NCBI RefSeq assembly: GCF_000422465.1
Contig: NZ_KE383842.1
Location: forward strand, 1,870,710-1,934,709
Reading direction: 5' to 3'
Source of the DNA: Paenibacillus harenae DSM 16969
Lineage (GTDB): Bacteria; Bacillota; Bacilli; Paenibacillales; Paenibacillaceae
DNA: 64,000 bases
Under the pieces are notes generated by a model. It ran no database searches, was not told where the DNA came from, and saw only the letters and a program-made list of their open reading frames with translations. A program made the translations under genes and the position numbers. Each line of letters opens with the position of its first letter. Positions within the stretch are counted from its first letter, which is position 1. Shown in pieces: positions 46,185 through 53,828 of the stretch.

Positions 46185-47204
46185 TTATTTGATCCCCAGC
46201 GAGGCCCGGTATTCGGAAGGCGTGACGCCGACCAGCTTCTTGAATGTCTTCGTAAAATGCGGATAATCGTCGTAGCCAACCTCCGATGCGATATCGACGA
46301 TGCGAATATGCGGTACGGCGAGCAGCTCCTTGGACCGGTCGATCCGTCTGTTGATCCGGTATTTCACGAACGTCTCGTGCGTTATCTTCTTGAACAACGA
46401 GCTGAAGTATGTCGGCGTAAGGCCGACCATCGATGCCACCTGATCGAGCGTAATCTCCTCCGAAAGCTTGCTGTCGATATAGGACTTGGCCTCTTCCATC
46501 GGATCCCGGAAGTTGCCGCTGCGCATCGATGCCAATCCGTCGCGAATACCTAGAAGCCCCGCTTCGAAGGCGTCGAGCGCATCCTTCACGGTGCCGGCCT
46601 GCTGGAATGACAGATCCGGCGAAGGGGTGAAGTTCCGGGCTCGGAACCGTTTCAGCAGCATCTCGCTGTAGTCGAAGAGCAGCTCCTTCAGTTGGGCAAG
46701 AGACAGATTGGCGGACAGGCAGTATTCCCGCCAACGCTCGCTCAGCTCAAGCAGCTCGTTTGTTTGGAGCGACCAGATATGCTGCTCCATAAGTTCGATC
46801 CATTCCATGTATCGGGAAGGCGCGATATACCCGGCCGGCTGTTTTTTGACCAACCGATCCAGCGCCTCGTGCACGTCTGTCTTCGTAACCGGTTTCAATA
46901 AATAATGCTTCACGCCGTAATTCACGCACCTCTGAGCATAGCTGAAGTCGTTGTAGCCGGAGATTACGACAGTCTTTATTTGCGGAAATTCTTCATGCAG
47001 AATGCGGCACAGCTCCAAGCCGTCCAGTTTCGGCATCCGGATATCCGTCAGTACGATATCGGGCTCCATCATCCGAATCTGCTCGAGTGCGGCTTGTCCG
47101 TTCCCGGCAGTCGTCACTTTGGCGAAGGCCGGCACATATCGCTCCGCCATCTTCGAGATCCCCTTACGAATGACGGGTTCGTCGTCAACGATGAGTATAT
47201 GCAT
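46185..47204 (-). CDS. YesN-type AraC-family response regulator
   Basis: A 339-residue regulator: receiver domain (residues 1-120) with VDDEP, phospho-acceptor Asp54 in VLTDIRMPKLDG and Lys in YLLKPVTK; a linker of about 110 residues; and a C-terminal AraC double helix-turn-helix (about 240-339) with LDQVASMVGLTPTYFSSLFK and DDYPHFTKTFKKLVGVTPSEYR. Paired with the kinase immediately downstream. The six-copy A-rich element in this window, including one upstream of this gene, is the best candidate for its binding site. Confidence 0.94.
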   Translation of the reverse strand: MHILIVDDEPVIRKGISKMAERYVPAFAKVTTAGNGQAALEQIRMMEPDIVLTDIRMPKLDGLELCRILHEEFPQIKTVVISGYNDFSYAQRCVNYGVKHYLLKPVTKTDVHEALDRLVKKQPAGYIAPSRYMEWIELMEQHIWSLQTNELLELSERWREYCLSANLSLAQLKELLFDYSEMLLKRFRARNFTPSPDLSFQQAGTVKDALDAFEAGLLGIRDGLASMRSGNFRDPMEEAKSYIDSKLSEEITLDQVASMVGLTPTYFSSLFKKITHETFVKYRINRRIDRSKELLAVPHIRIVDIASEVGYDDYPHFTKTFKKLVGVTPSEYRASLGIK

Positions 47205-47537
47205 AGATCGTTCCTCCCTGCTCGTCTTTCGGTTATGGGTGCAACCTACATCATATCGCGTCTAAAAGCTTTCTTCAACGCAAGCATTTATCCCTATCAT
47301 GGCCCATATTCCCTATCCGCGATAGGGGAAATTTCCGGTCGGTTGTGTTTTTTTACGATTAAGTGTTTAGCTGATCTTCAGAACGATTTATCCTTTCTAC
47401 GCTTCCGTTTTTGAAGTTCAACTTATTTAGATGCAAAGGAAGCTTCTCTCACAATTGGAGCTTCCCTAGCTTGACGAAGAAGCATTACGTCGCTATTATG
47501 GATATATTAAGTCTTTGATTATGATCTTCTCTTAATT
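47205..47537. promoter_or_regulatory. upstream region of the two-component operon
   Basis: Contains element A, a -10-like CATGAT (47296-47301, minus strand), a perfect 7-bp inverted repeat CCCTATC-CGC-GATAGGG (47311-47327) with a further CCCTATC at 47292, and a weak hairpin GGAAGCT/AGCTTCC at 47438-47465 between the two divergent units. No gene is seen. Confidence 0.4.
47341..47355 (-). promoter_or_regulatory. A-rich activator element A, upstream of the response regulator
   Basis: Minus strand TAAAAAAACACAACC. With element B it is nearly identical over 18 bases. ACA lies 43 nt before CATGAT (47296-47301). Its position suggests autoregulation of the two-component operon. Confidence 0.55.
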
Positions 47538-47560
47538 AAAGACATCAAGTACCTATTAAG
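47538..47560 (+). promoter_or_regulatory. Rrf2-type operator copy 1
   Basis: AAAGACATCAAGTACCTAT plus TTAAG. It shares the partly palindromic 19-bp pattern ATAGACAT-N3-TATCTAT with the copies at 47618 and 49240. TATAAT at 47573-47578 follows it by 12 nt, so a bound regulator would cover the -35 region of the MFS transcript. Confidence 0.5.
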
Positions 47561-47590
47561 TCTTTTAAACTTTATAATGGGAGGGATGCA

Positions 47591-47713
47591 ATGAAAAAAC
47601 CGTTATTTTCTTTAATAATAGACATGAAATATCTATTAAGGATGAGAACGATTGGTGAGAAACAGAGAAAGAAAAACGCAATTGTTTGGTGTGATGTCCC
47701 TTCCGACAACTGA
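47591..47713 (+). CDS. possible 40-residue leader ORF before the MFS gene
   Basis: ATG with GGGAGGG about 5 nt upstream opens a 40-codon frame starting MKKPLFSLIIDMKYLL and ending VWCDVPSDN. The first half is hydrophobic and the second basic. Operator copy 2 lies inside it, so the frame may be accidental or a regulatory leader. I do not recognise it. Confidence 0.3.
   Translation: MKKPLFSLIIDMKYLLRMRTIGEKQRKKNAIVWCDVPSDN
47618..47640 (+). promoter_or_regulatory. Rrf2-type operator copy 2
   Basis: ATAGACATGAAATATCTAT plus TTAAG, an almost perfect inverted repeat and the best match to the pattern shared with 47538 and 49240. It lies 40 nt downstream of the TATAAT, where a bound protein could block elongation, or it may serve a second promoter. 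Confidence 0.5.
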
Positions 47714-47790
47714 TAATTGAAGGACGCTACTGCCAAAGAGCCTCATGAATCAAAGTCGCGAAGGGGAATCTTTATTAGGAGGGAACAAAT

Positions 47791-49200
47791 ATGAATGAGG
47801 AGATCAATGGTCGCACGCCGCAGCAAACGCGTGCAGCATTCACTGTTTTGGCCTTCGTGCAGGCGACCTTGATTTTTACGATCGCGCTGATCATCGTACC
47901 GTTGCCCAAGATCGCCAGCGAGTTCTCGCTAAACTCGGCGAATTTGCTGCTGATGCAGGTAGCTTATGGACTCCCATTCAGCGGCTTGCTGTTGTTTGGC
48001 GGACGGCTCGCGGACCGCTATCACGGACGGCGGATGCTGGTGACGGGGCTGATTGTTTTCGGAGCGGCTTCCGTTATTGCCGCGTTTGCTCCAAACTTCG
48101 AAGTGCTGGTCAGTATGCGTTTCTTGCAAGGCGTCGGTGCGGCGATCACGGCGCCTGCCCTCATGGCAGTGCTGCGCACGCTATTTCCCGATCCTGCGGA
48201 TTTCGGCAGGGCCATGGCGGTTTGGGGCGGGGTCCCATTTCTTGGTGCGATTTTAGGATTCATTTTATCGGGAATCATAACAAACTGGATATCGTGGCGG
48301 TGGATGTTCGTCGTTCCGGTTCTGGTTGCGGCTGTTGCCCTCGTTGTGGCCCGTCCGCTCTTGCCGGCAGGCGATAACAGATCTTCCGCCCATCGGCCGG
48401 GGCTCGATCCGCTCGGAGCGGTTCTCGTCACCTTGGGCATCTCGCTGACCAGCTATGGATTGATTGCAAGCAACGACTATTCATGGTCATCACTCACCGT
48501 ATACGGTTCGTTTATCGTCGGCATCGTGCTGTTGATCTTCTTCCTGATCGTGGAACGCAAGGTGAGCGACCCTCTGCTTCCGCCCGGGTTCATTTTGGAA
48601 CCTCGCCGGATTTCCGGTCTGGCTGGCATGTTCCTGGCCGCAGCCGCTTCCATGGTGATCGAATACGTTCTCACTCTTTATCTGCAACAAATTCGGGAAT
48701 GGTCGTCGCTGGCAACGGCCATTTCATTTCTGCCTTTTGCCGTCACCATGATTGTCGCGAACCAAGTTTCCGCCCTGTTTATCGCCCGTTTCGGCGCAGC
48801 ACGCGTCATGACCGCAGGGGGACTCATCTCGGCGCTGGGACTGGGGCTGCTTGCCTGGATTGGTCGCGATACGGCTTATGCGGCCATCCTGTTGCCCGGT
48901 CAGATTATTCTCGCGGCGGGGATCTCGCTCGTCTTGTCCGCATCGGCGGTACAGTCGACGGTGAACATCGGGCAGCATCAGGCCGGGCTTGCCGGCGGCG
49001 TGATGAACACCGCCATGGAGTTGGGACCGACGGTAGGGCTTACGGTACTGATGGCGGTGGCGGCAGCGCAAGCCGATACAGTGCAAGGCTATGCCTGGGC
49101 ATTCGGTACCGCTGGTATCGGCTTCATGTTACTCGCGATTGTAGTAATTTTGCTGTTGCCTCGTAAGTCTGCCGGACAGAACAGCCAACCGGGACGTTAG
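47791..49200 (+). CDS. MFS efflux transporter (DHA2-like)
   Basis: A 469-residue major facilitator protein, with GGRLADRYHGRRMLVTG between helices 2 and 3 and SMRFLQGVGAAITAPALMA in helix 4; 12-14 membrane segments by hydrophobicity. It resembles drug-proton antiporters. AGGAGG lies 9 nt before the ATG. It heads a plus-strand cluster with an Rrf2 regulator and a flavoprotein and shares operator sequences with the regulator gene, so it is likely induced by the compound the regulator senses. Confidence 0.92.
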   Translation: MNEEINGRTPQQTRAAFTVLAFVQATLIFTIALIIVPLPKIASEFSLNSANLLLMQVAYGLPFSGLLLFGGRLADRYHGRRMLVTGLIVFGAASVIAAFAPNFEVLVSMRFLQGVGAAITAPALMAVLRTLFPDPADFGRAMAVWGGVPFLGAILGFILSGIITNWISWRWMFVVPVLVAAVALVVARPLLPAGDNRSSAHRPGLDPLGAVLVTLGISLTSYGLIASNDYSWSSLTVYGSFIVGIVLLIFFLIVERKVSDPLLPPGFILEPRRISGLAGMFLAAAASMVIEYVLTLYLQQIREWSSLATAISFLPFAVTMIVANQVSALFIARFGAARVMTAGGLISALGLGLLAWIGRDTAYAAILLPGQIILAAGISLVLSASAVQSTVNIGQHQAGLAGGVMNTAMELGPTVGLTVLMAVAAAQADTVQGYAWAFGTAGIGFMLLAIVVILLLPRKSAGQNSQPGR

Positions 49201-49211
49201 GCTCTGTCGAC

Positions 49212-49241
49212 TTGACTGAGAATGGTTCATCCCTGTATCAT
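49212..49241 (+). promoter_or_regulatory. promoter of the Rrf2 regulator gene
   Basis: TTGACT (49212-49217) and TATCAT (49236-49241) are separated by 18 nt, immediately after the MFS stop codon. The operator at 49240 begins in the -10 box. Confidence 0.6.
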
Positions 49242-49258
49242 AGACATACAGTATCTAT
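49240..49258 (+). promoter_or_regulatory. Rrf2-type operator copy 3 (autoregulation)
   Basis: ATAGACATACAGTATCTAT covers the end of the -10 and the likely transcription start of the Rrf2 gene. It matches copies 1 and 2 upstream of the MFS gene. Confidence 0.55.
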
Positions 49259-49272
49259 GATGGAGGTAAAAA

Positions 49273-49674
49273 ATGAGATTCTCAAAGGCAACGAATTACG
49301 CTCTCCATAGCATGCTCTTCATGATTGGAGAAGCGTCGAATAAGCCGGTTGGCGTCCAGTATTTAGCCGAAAAGCAGGGTGTGTCCCCGGCTTATTTATC
49401 TAAAATATTGACCAAACTGGTAAAAGCCGGACTGATCGATTCGGTTTCCGGTGCCAATGGCGGATATACGCTCGGGGCGCAGAACAAAGACGTATCGTTC
49501 CTGGATATCATTCATGCGATTGAAGGAACAGCCTCTTTGTTTAACTGCTGCTTGGATGGCAAGACGGAATGCCTGATTCAGAAAGTAATGGTTTCCGCTG
49601 AGCAGGCCATGGAAGAAAGATTGATGGTACAAAAGCTTGTTGATCTTGTGGATCAAAAAGCAGTCGGCAAATAA
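49273..49674 (+). CDS. Rrf2 family transcriptional regulator
   Basis: A 133-residue winged-helix protein with the Rrf2 start MRFSKATNYALHSMLF, recognition helix SPAYLSKILTKLVKAGLI and wing SGANGGYTLG. Cys92, Cys93 and Cys100 in FNCCLDGKTEC could hold an iron-sulfur cluster or act as redox or thiol sensors. GGAGG lies 7 nt before the ATG. It lies between an MFS exporter and a thioredoxin-reductase-like flavoprotein, and three matching operators suggest it controls both itself and the exporter. Confidence 0.93.
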   Translation: MRFSKATNYALHSMLFMIGEASNKPVGVQYLAEKQGVSPAYLSKILTKLVKAGLIDSVSGANGGYTLGAQNKDVSFLDIIHAIEGTASLFNCCLDGKTECLIQKVMVSAEQAMEERLMVQKLVDLVDQKAVGK

Positions 49675-49717
49675 TACGGACATTAAAGCACTTCAAAGTG
49701 TATGAAAGGAGGAGACC

Positions 49718-50620
49718 ATGAAAGATTGCGTAATTGTCGGCGGAGGACCGGCCGGATTGAGCGCAGCCCTGGTTCTCGGAAGAGCTAGAAGAAGTGTCAT
49801 GTTGATTGATGACAACCGTCCTCGCAATGCGGTGACCCATGCCTCTCACGGATTTCTGACTCGTGACGGTATTCAACCTGCACAGTTTAGGCGCATAGCG
49901 CTCCAAGAGGTATTGGAGTATCCGACGGTTGAGCATCGGCAAGCGGAGGTCGCCGAAATATTCAAACAGGCCGATGGGTTCGAAATTGTCATAAAGACGG
50001 GAGACCGGGTACGGGCAAAGAAACTGATTATGGCGACCGGTCTGAAGGAAGTGTTTCCCACAATTGATGGTTTGCACGATTTTTATGGAAAAAGCTTGTT
50101 CAATTGCCCGTACTGCGACGGTTGGGAATGTAGGGACAGGCCAATTATTTTGATTGCGGAAGAGCCTGTCATTCTCCATATGGCCAAACTGCTCTACAAC
50201 TGGAGTCAGGATTTGATCGTATGCACAAATGGCAAACCACTGTTGTCGACCGAAGAACGAATGATGCTGGAAACAAAACAAATTCGGATTATCGATGATA
50301 CTCCCATATCCGCATTTGAAGGAAAAAACGGCCAGCTGAAGCAAATTGTTTTGGCGGATGGCCGGCGTATAGAGCGAAGCGCGGGATTCGTGATTCCGAA
50401 ATGGCAAGCAAAGGTCGACTTCTCAAAGGAGCTTGGATATGCGGTAACGGAATTTGGCGGAATTACGACCGATACAATGGGAAGAAGTACAATTGCCGGG
50501 CTATATGCAGCTGGAGACGCGGCTTATGTCCGGCCTTCCCAACTGATTTATGCCGCGTCCGACGGCTATAAAACGGCAATCACGGTCAACACAGACTTAT
50601 CCGAAGAACTGTTTGTTTAA
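49718..50620 (+). CDS. thioredoxin-reductase-like FAD/NAD(P) oxidoreductase
   Basis: A 300-residue pyridine-nucleotide disulfide oxidoreductase. The FAD site is CVIVGGGPAGLSAALVL, the redox pair is Cys130/Cys133 in FNCPYCDGWE, and the second FAD motif is GLYAAGDAAYVRPSQL. The usual GxGxxA NADP motif after the active site is replaced by ILIAEEPVILHMAKLL, so NADPH use is doubtful and it may be of the low-activity or ferredoxin-type group. AAAGGAGGAG lies just before the ATG; it is 43 nt after the Rrf2 gene. Confidence 0.9.
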   Translation: MKDCVIVGGGPAGLSAALVLGRARRSVMLIDDNRPRNAVTHASHGFLTRDGIQPAQFRRIALQEVLEYPTVEHRQAEVAEIFKQADGFEIVIKTGDRVRAKKLIMATGLKEVFPTIDGLHDFYGKSLFNCPYCDGWECRDRPIILIAEEPVILHMAKLLYNWSQDLIVCTNGKPLLSTEERMMLETKQIRIIDDTPISAFEGKNGQLKQIVLADGRRIERSAGFVIPKWQAKVDFSKELGYAVTEFGGITTDTMGRSTIAGLYAAGDAAYVRPSQLIYAASDGYKTAITVNTDLSEELFV

Positions 50621-50696
50621 ATGGCGCAGCAAATCTGAACGGATTTATAAATATCACGAATATTGGATAAGACCGGATGAATATGATACTAAAAAA

Positions 50697-50755
50697 AGAT
50701 GCAGCCTTCCATGGTTGGCTGCATCTTCAGCCTGTTGAGAAACCTCAACAGGCTG
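50697..50755 (-). terminator. two adjacent hairpins, insertion-sequence-end type
   Basis: Hairpin 1 has perfect arms AGATGCAGCC (50697-50706) and GGCTGCATCT (50717-50726), followed on the minus strand by seven T (50691-50697). Hairpin 2 has arms CAGCCTGTTGAG (50728-50739) and CTCAACAGGCTG (50744-50755). Sequences of this kind are common beside IS1182-family elements, and here they stand next to such a transposase relic but in the opposite orientation. Confidence 0.55.
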
Positions 50756-50790
50756 TATTTATTCTTTAATTACTTCACCAAAGCTGCGCT

Positions 50791-51034
50791 CGTCACGTGT
50801 GGCAAGATAGCAAAGAGTGGGTCAAACAGAATGGGCGAAGCCGCTCGGGCAAGTATCTTTATCGATTACAATTCCAAACGGTTGAGCGAAGTTTCACGGA
50901 TGCTAAAGAGCTCTATGGGCTTGCTATTGCCGTTTGCGCGGACGAAACAAGGTTCTGGAGTAAGCATTAAAATGACCGCCGTCTGCCAGAACGTCAAGAA
51001 GATCGCCAACCGCCTGGACAAACAGGTAGGATAG
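50791..51034 (+). pseudogene. IS1182-family transposase, C-terminal relic
   Basis: The plus strand keeps about 80 codons of the transposase end. RHVWQDSKEWVKQ and TVERSFTDAKELYGL lie in one frame, then a frame change gives YCRLRGRNKVLE followed by in-frame stops, and a further change gives MTAVCQNVKKIANRLDKQ to the stop at 51034. No upstream transposase sequence remains. It lies between the oxidoreductase gene and the sugar-import operon and marks an old insertion. Confidence 0.8.
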
Positions 51035-51053
51035 GGCGATCTTCTTGTTTTTT
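50996..51053 (+). terminator. terminator at the end of the transposase relic
   Basis: Perfect 12-nt arms AAGAAGATCGCC (50996-51007) and GGCGATCTTCTT (51035-51046) with six T following (51048-51053). The left arm is within the transposase reading frame. Confidence 0.55.
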
Positions 51054-51088
51054 GTACTTTTCATCCCTTACATACGCCTTAGAAGAAA

Positions 51089-51117
51089 GACAAAGCCCTC
51101 GAGATGAGGGCTTTGTC
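51089..51117 (-). terminator. terminator after the sugar-binding protein gene
   Basis: Perfect 12-bp stem GACAAAGCCCTC / GAGGGCTTTGTC with a 5-nt loop, followed on the minus strand by TTTCTTCT. It lies about 60 nt beyond the stop at 51176. Confidence 0.7.
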
Positions 51118-51175
51118 GACAATCTGAGGAAGATCCCCTCACTAGTGGTGCTTACCGTTACAACCTGCAATCTTC

Positions 51176-52774
51176 TTACTCGATGTCTATCCGAACTGCG
51201 CCCTGCTTATTGTTCCAGCGTTCCGTGGCCTCCTTGATAATCTCGTCGCCGCCCTTGCTCTTGTATTCTTCGATCACCTTGGGCCAATCGGAGATCGGTT
51301 CCTTGCCGTAGATCATCTTGACCATATGGTCGATGATCAGCTTCGGTCCGACGTCCGGCGAAGGCGCCGCCAAATCAGGGTACTTGCTGAAGGAGCTCAG
51401 TTCCGGATAGAAGCCGATGCCCGGCAGACCTTCCTGCGACAATACGTCGTCGAATGCGGCCAATGTTGCTTTGCCGTCTTCGTTAAGATCCAGTCTCAGC
51501 TTATTGTACGTGGCGTCATGAACAGCCCAGATCGTGCCGCTCCGCCAGCCTTCTTCCTCTTGCTGCTCCTTCGTCACAGGGAATTTATAGGTGACAAGGC
51601 CGCTTGCGTCCTTCGTGTAGGTATCGCCCTCGATGCCGAACGTGAAAAATTCCTCGGCTTCCGGCGTAACCATCCAGTCAAAGAATTTCACGATTTCGGC
51701 CGCTCTCGCTTCATCAACATTCTTATTGATATAGAACGTGCGGACAACCGGCGAATAGTAGAAGTAACCGCCCTTGCCTTCGGGCCCCTTCGGCGAAGGA
51801 ATGATGTCGATCTGCGCATCCGGCACGGCGTTCCTAACGTTCGTCCGGTAGCCCGGCAGTCCGGATGCGTTCTGCGACCATATGCCCGGCTTGCCGGCAT
51901 CTATGCTCTTCGTGAAATCAGTCGATGAGATCGTGGCGAATTCCTTCGGAATAAGTCCTTCCTCATACATCGTTTTGTACGTTTCCAGCGCCTTCTGCAT
52001 GTTGTCGGTATCGAAGAATTTAGGCACTACTTGACCGTCGGCCAGTTCGAACTGATCCTTGTAAGGCAGTACGTCAAAGGCTCCGAGGATGATATCCGCA
52101 TACTTGAAGTTCTCCCGCATCTGGTAAGGCGTCTCGACGCCAAGCTCCTTGAAAGCGCGAAGCACGTTCAAGAATTCATCGACCGTCGTCGGTGCCTGCA
52201 GCCCGGTCTTTTCGAGAAGGTCCGTACGGATGTAGGTAGCGCGTCGCGACGGGCTCTTCAGAAACTCCGGAATGCCGTAGATCTTGCCTTCGTAAGATAC
52301 GGTCTCCCATGCGGCCTTCGGAATGAGCTTCATCAGATTCGGCGCGTGCTCTTTGAGCAAATCGTCCAGAGGCATAAAGATGCCGCTCTCGACCGAGCCC
52401 GACATGGACTTGCTGCCGGGACCGCCTATGCTGCCGACCACGTCCGGAATGTCGTTGCTCGCGAACATGACGCCGAACTTCGCATCCTCCATCACCTTAA
52501 TGTCCAGATCGGTGCCCGTCAATTCCTCCAGCTTCAAAACCCATTTGTCCTTGTTTAAATCCGGCACCCGTGTATGGTAGCCCGAGCTTACCGTCGTCGG
52601 CAGCAGGAGCGAGAATTCCACCGGCTCCTTCTTGCCGCTATCCGGCTGCTGCTCCCCGCCGTTATCAGGCTTCTGATTCGCCGGCTTCTGATCTTCCGGC
52701 TTGTTGCCAGCGCAGCCCGCCATCAGGCCCATAGCTAGTACCAATGACAGTCCCATGCCGATCCATTTCTTCAT
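51176..52774 (-). CDS. LplA-type ABC substrate-binding lipoprotein
   Basis: A 532-residue lipoprotein: MKKWIGMGLSLVLAMGLM, lipobox MAGC, a Lys/Gln/Pro-rich linker, then a large family-1 solute-binding domain of the LplA/YtcQ type. It would bind oligosaccharides outside the cell for the LplBC-type permeases encoded upstream. The ATG at 52774 gives the signal peptide; the open frame to 52825 does not. It has its own -10 (TATAAT, 52833-52838) and activator element E, so it can be expressed apart from the permeases. No ATPase is encoded; a shared MsmX-type ATPase is expected elsewhere. Confidence 0.92.
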   Translation of the reverse strand: MKKWIGMGLSLVLAMGLMAGCAGNKPEDQKPANQKPDNGGEQQPDSGKKEPVEFSLLLPTTVSSGYHTRVPDLNKDKWVLKLEELTGTDLDIKVMEDAKFGVMFASNDIPDVVGSIGGPGSKSMSGSVESGIFMPLDDLLKEHAPNLMKLIPKAAWETVSYEGKIYGIPEFLKSPSRRATYIRTDLLEKTGLQAPTTVDEFLNVLRAFKELGVETPYQMRENFKYADIILGAFDVLPYKDQFELADGQVVPKFFDTDNMQKALETYKTMYEEGLIPKEFATISSTDFTKSIDAGKPGIWSQNASGLPGYRTNVRNAVPDAQIDIIPSPKGPEGKGGYFYYSPVVRTFYINKNVDEARAAEIVKFFDWMVTPEAEEFFTFGIEGDTYTKDASGLVTYKFPVTKEQQEEEGWRSGTIWAVHDATYNKLRLDLNEDGKATLAAFDDVLSQEGLPGIGFYPELSSFSKYPDLAAPSPDVGPKLIIDHMVKMIYGKEPISDWPKVIEEYKSKGGDEIIKEATERWNNKQGAVRIDIE

Positions 52775-52877
52775 ACGACAACCCCGCTTCCCTTTGATTG
52801 GTTTGTAAGCGCATTCATGCTGCATGAGGCTATTATAAGAATGTTCTTGTATTTCCTGTATGTCTTAATTTAAGCCA

Positions 52878-52892
52878 GCCTGTATTTTTCTA
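52878..52892 (-). promoter_or_regulatory. A-rich activator element E, upstream of the binding-protein gene
   Basis: Minus strand TAGAAAAATACAGGC. ACA lies 43 nt before a perfect TATAAT (52833-52838), which has no good -35, as expected for an activated promoter. Confidence 0.55.
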
Positions 52893-52928
52893 CGGTGCGA
52901 TTGTTGGGCCGGCAATCGGTCGTCTATA

Positions 52929-53798
52929 TTACGACTTGATCGAGCCGACCAGCATGCCTTGTATAAAATGCTTCTGCAGGAACGGATAGACCAGCATGAT
53001 CGGAAGCGTCGCGACGACGATGACCGCCATCTTGATGCCCTCCGGCGAGAGCATGACGAGCAGCTCGGATGTCACGTCCGATTGCCCGTATTGATCGGTA
53101 AAAACAATCTCCCGCAAGCGGACTTGAAGCGGAATCCAGCGCCGGTCGCTAATATAGAATACCGCCTCGGCGTACCGGTTCCAATGCGCGACCGCGTAGA
53201 TGATCCCCATCGTCGCCATCGCAGGCTTCGAGAGCGGCAGCACGATTTTCCAGAAGATCCGAAACTCCCCGCAGCCGTCCATCTTCGCCGAATCGATCAG
53301 CTCGCCCGGCAAATTCATGAAGAATGAGCGCATAACAAACAAATTGAACGCGCTGATCGCCATCGGCAGCATTAATGCCCACAACGTATCGAGCAAGGCT
53401 AATTGCTTCACCAATAGATAGTTCGGAATAAGCGGCGCGCTGAAGACCAAGGTGAACAAAACAAATAGTAACACGGTTTTGCGGTATACATATTCCGGCC
53501 GGGAAAGCGGATATGCGAGCATCGCCGTCATGAGCAGGTTGATGAGCGTACCAAATACGGTAATCGTTGCGCTGTTGCGGAAACCGACCCAGATCGAAGG
53601 ATCCTGAAGAATCAGCTTATAGCTGCCGAGCGTAAAACCGACCGGCCAGAAGCTGACCTGCCCCGCGTTAATGGCGACCGAGTTGCTGAGCGATTGTGCA
53701 ATGATGTGAATCAGCGGCAGCACCATGCTCAGGCCAATGGCGCCGAGAAAGACGATGTTGCATATGTTGAATATTTTCTGGCCTCTTGTCATAATCAT
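52929..53798 (-). CDS. LplC-type carbohydrate ABC permease
   Basis: A permease of about 289 residues with six membrane helices and the coupling motif ELIDSAKMDGCGEFRIFWKIVLP. The C-terminus PFLQKHFIQGMLVGSIKS is typical of LplC/YtcP proteins. Three starts are possible (GTG 53810, ATG 53798, ATG 53792); I chose 53798 because GGGTGG lies 8 nt upstream. It follows the LplB-type gene by about 30 nt. Confidence 0.93.
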   Translation of the reverse strand: MIMTRGQKIFNICNIVFLGAIGLSMVLPLIHIIAQSLSNSVAINAGQVSFWPVGFTLGSYKLILQDPSIWVGFRNSATITVFGTLINLLMTAMLAYPLSRPEYVYRKTVLLFVLFTLVFSAPLIPNYLLVKQLALLDTLWALMLPMAISAFNLFVMRSFFMNLPGELIDSAKMDGCGEFRIFWKIVLPLSKPAMATMGIIYAVAHWNRYAEAVFYISDRRWIPLQVRLREIVFTDQYGQSDVTSELLVMLSPEGIKMAVIVVATLPIMLVYPFLQKHFIQGMLVGSIKS

Positions 53799-53828
53799 AA
53801 CGATTTCCACCCCGTTTCACCAATAGCC

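Noticed and set aside
49541-50407. 288-codon minus-strand frame opposite the oxidoreductase
   Set aside because: The plus strand carries the FAD and CPYC motifs and a strong ribosome site; the minus frame has neither.
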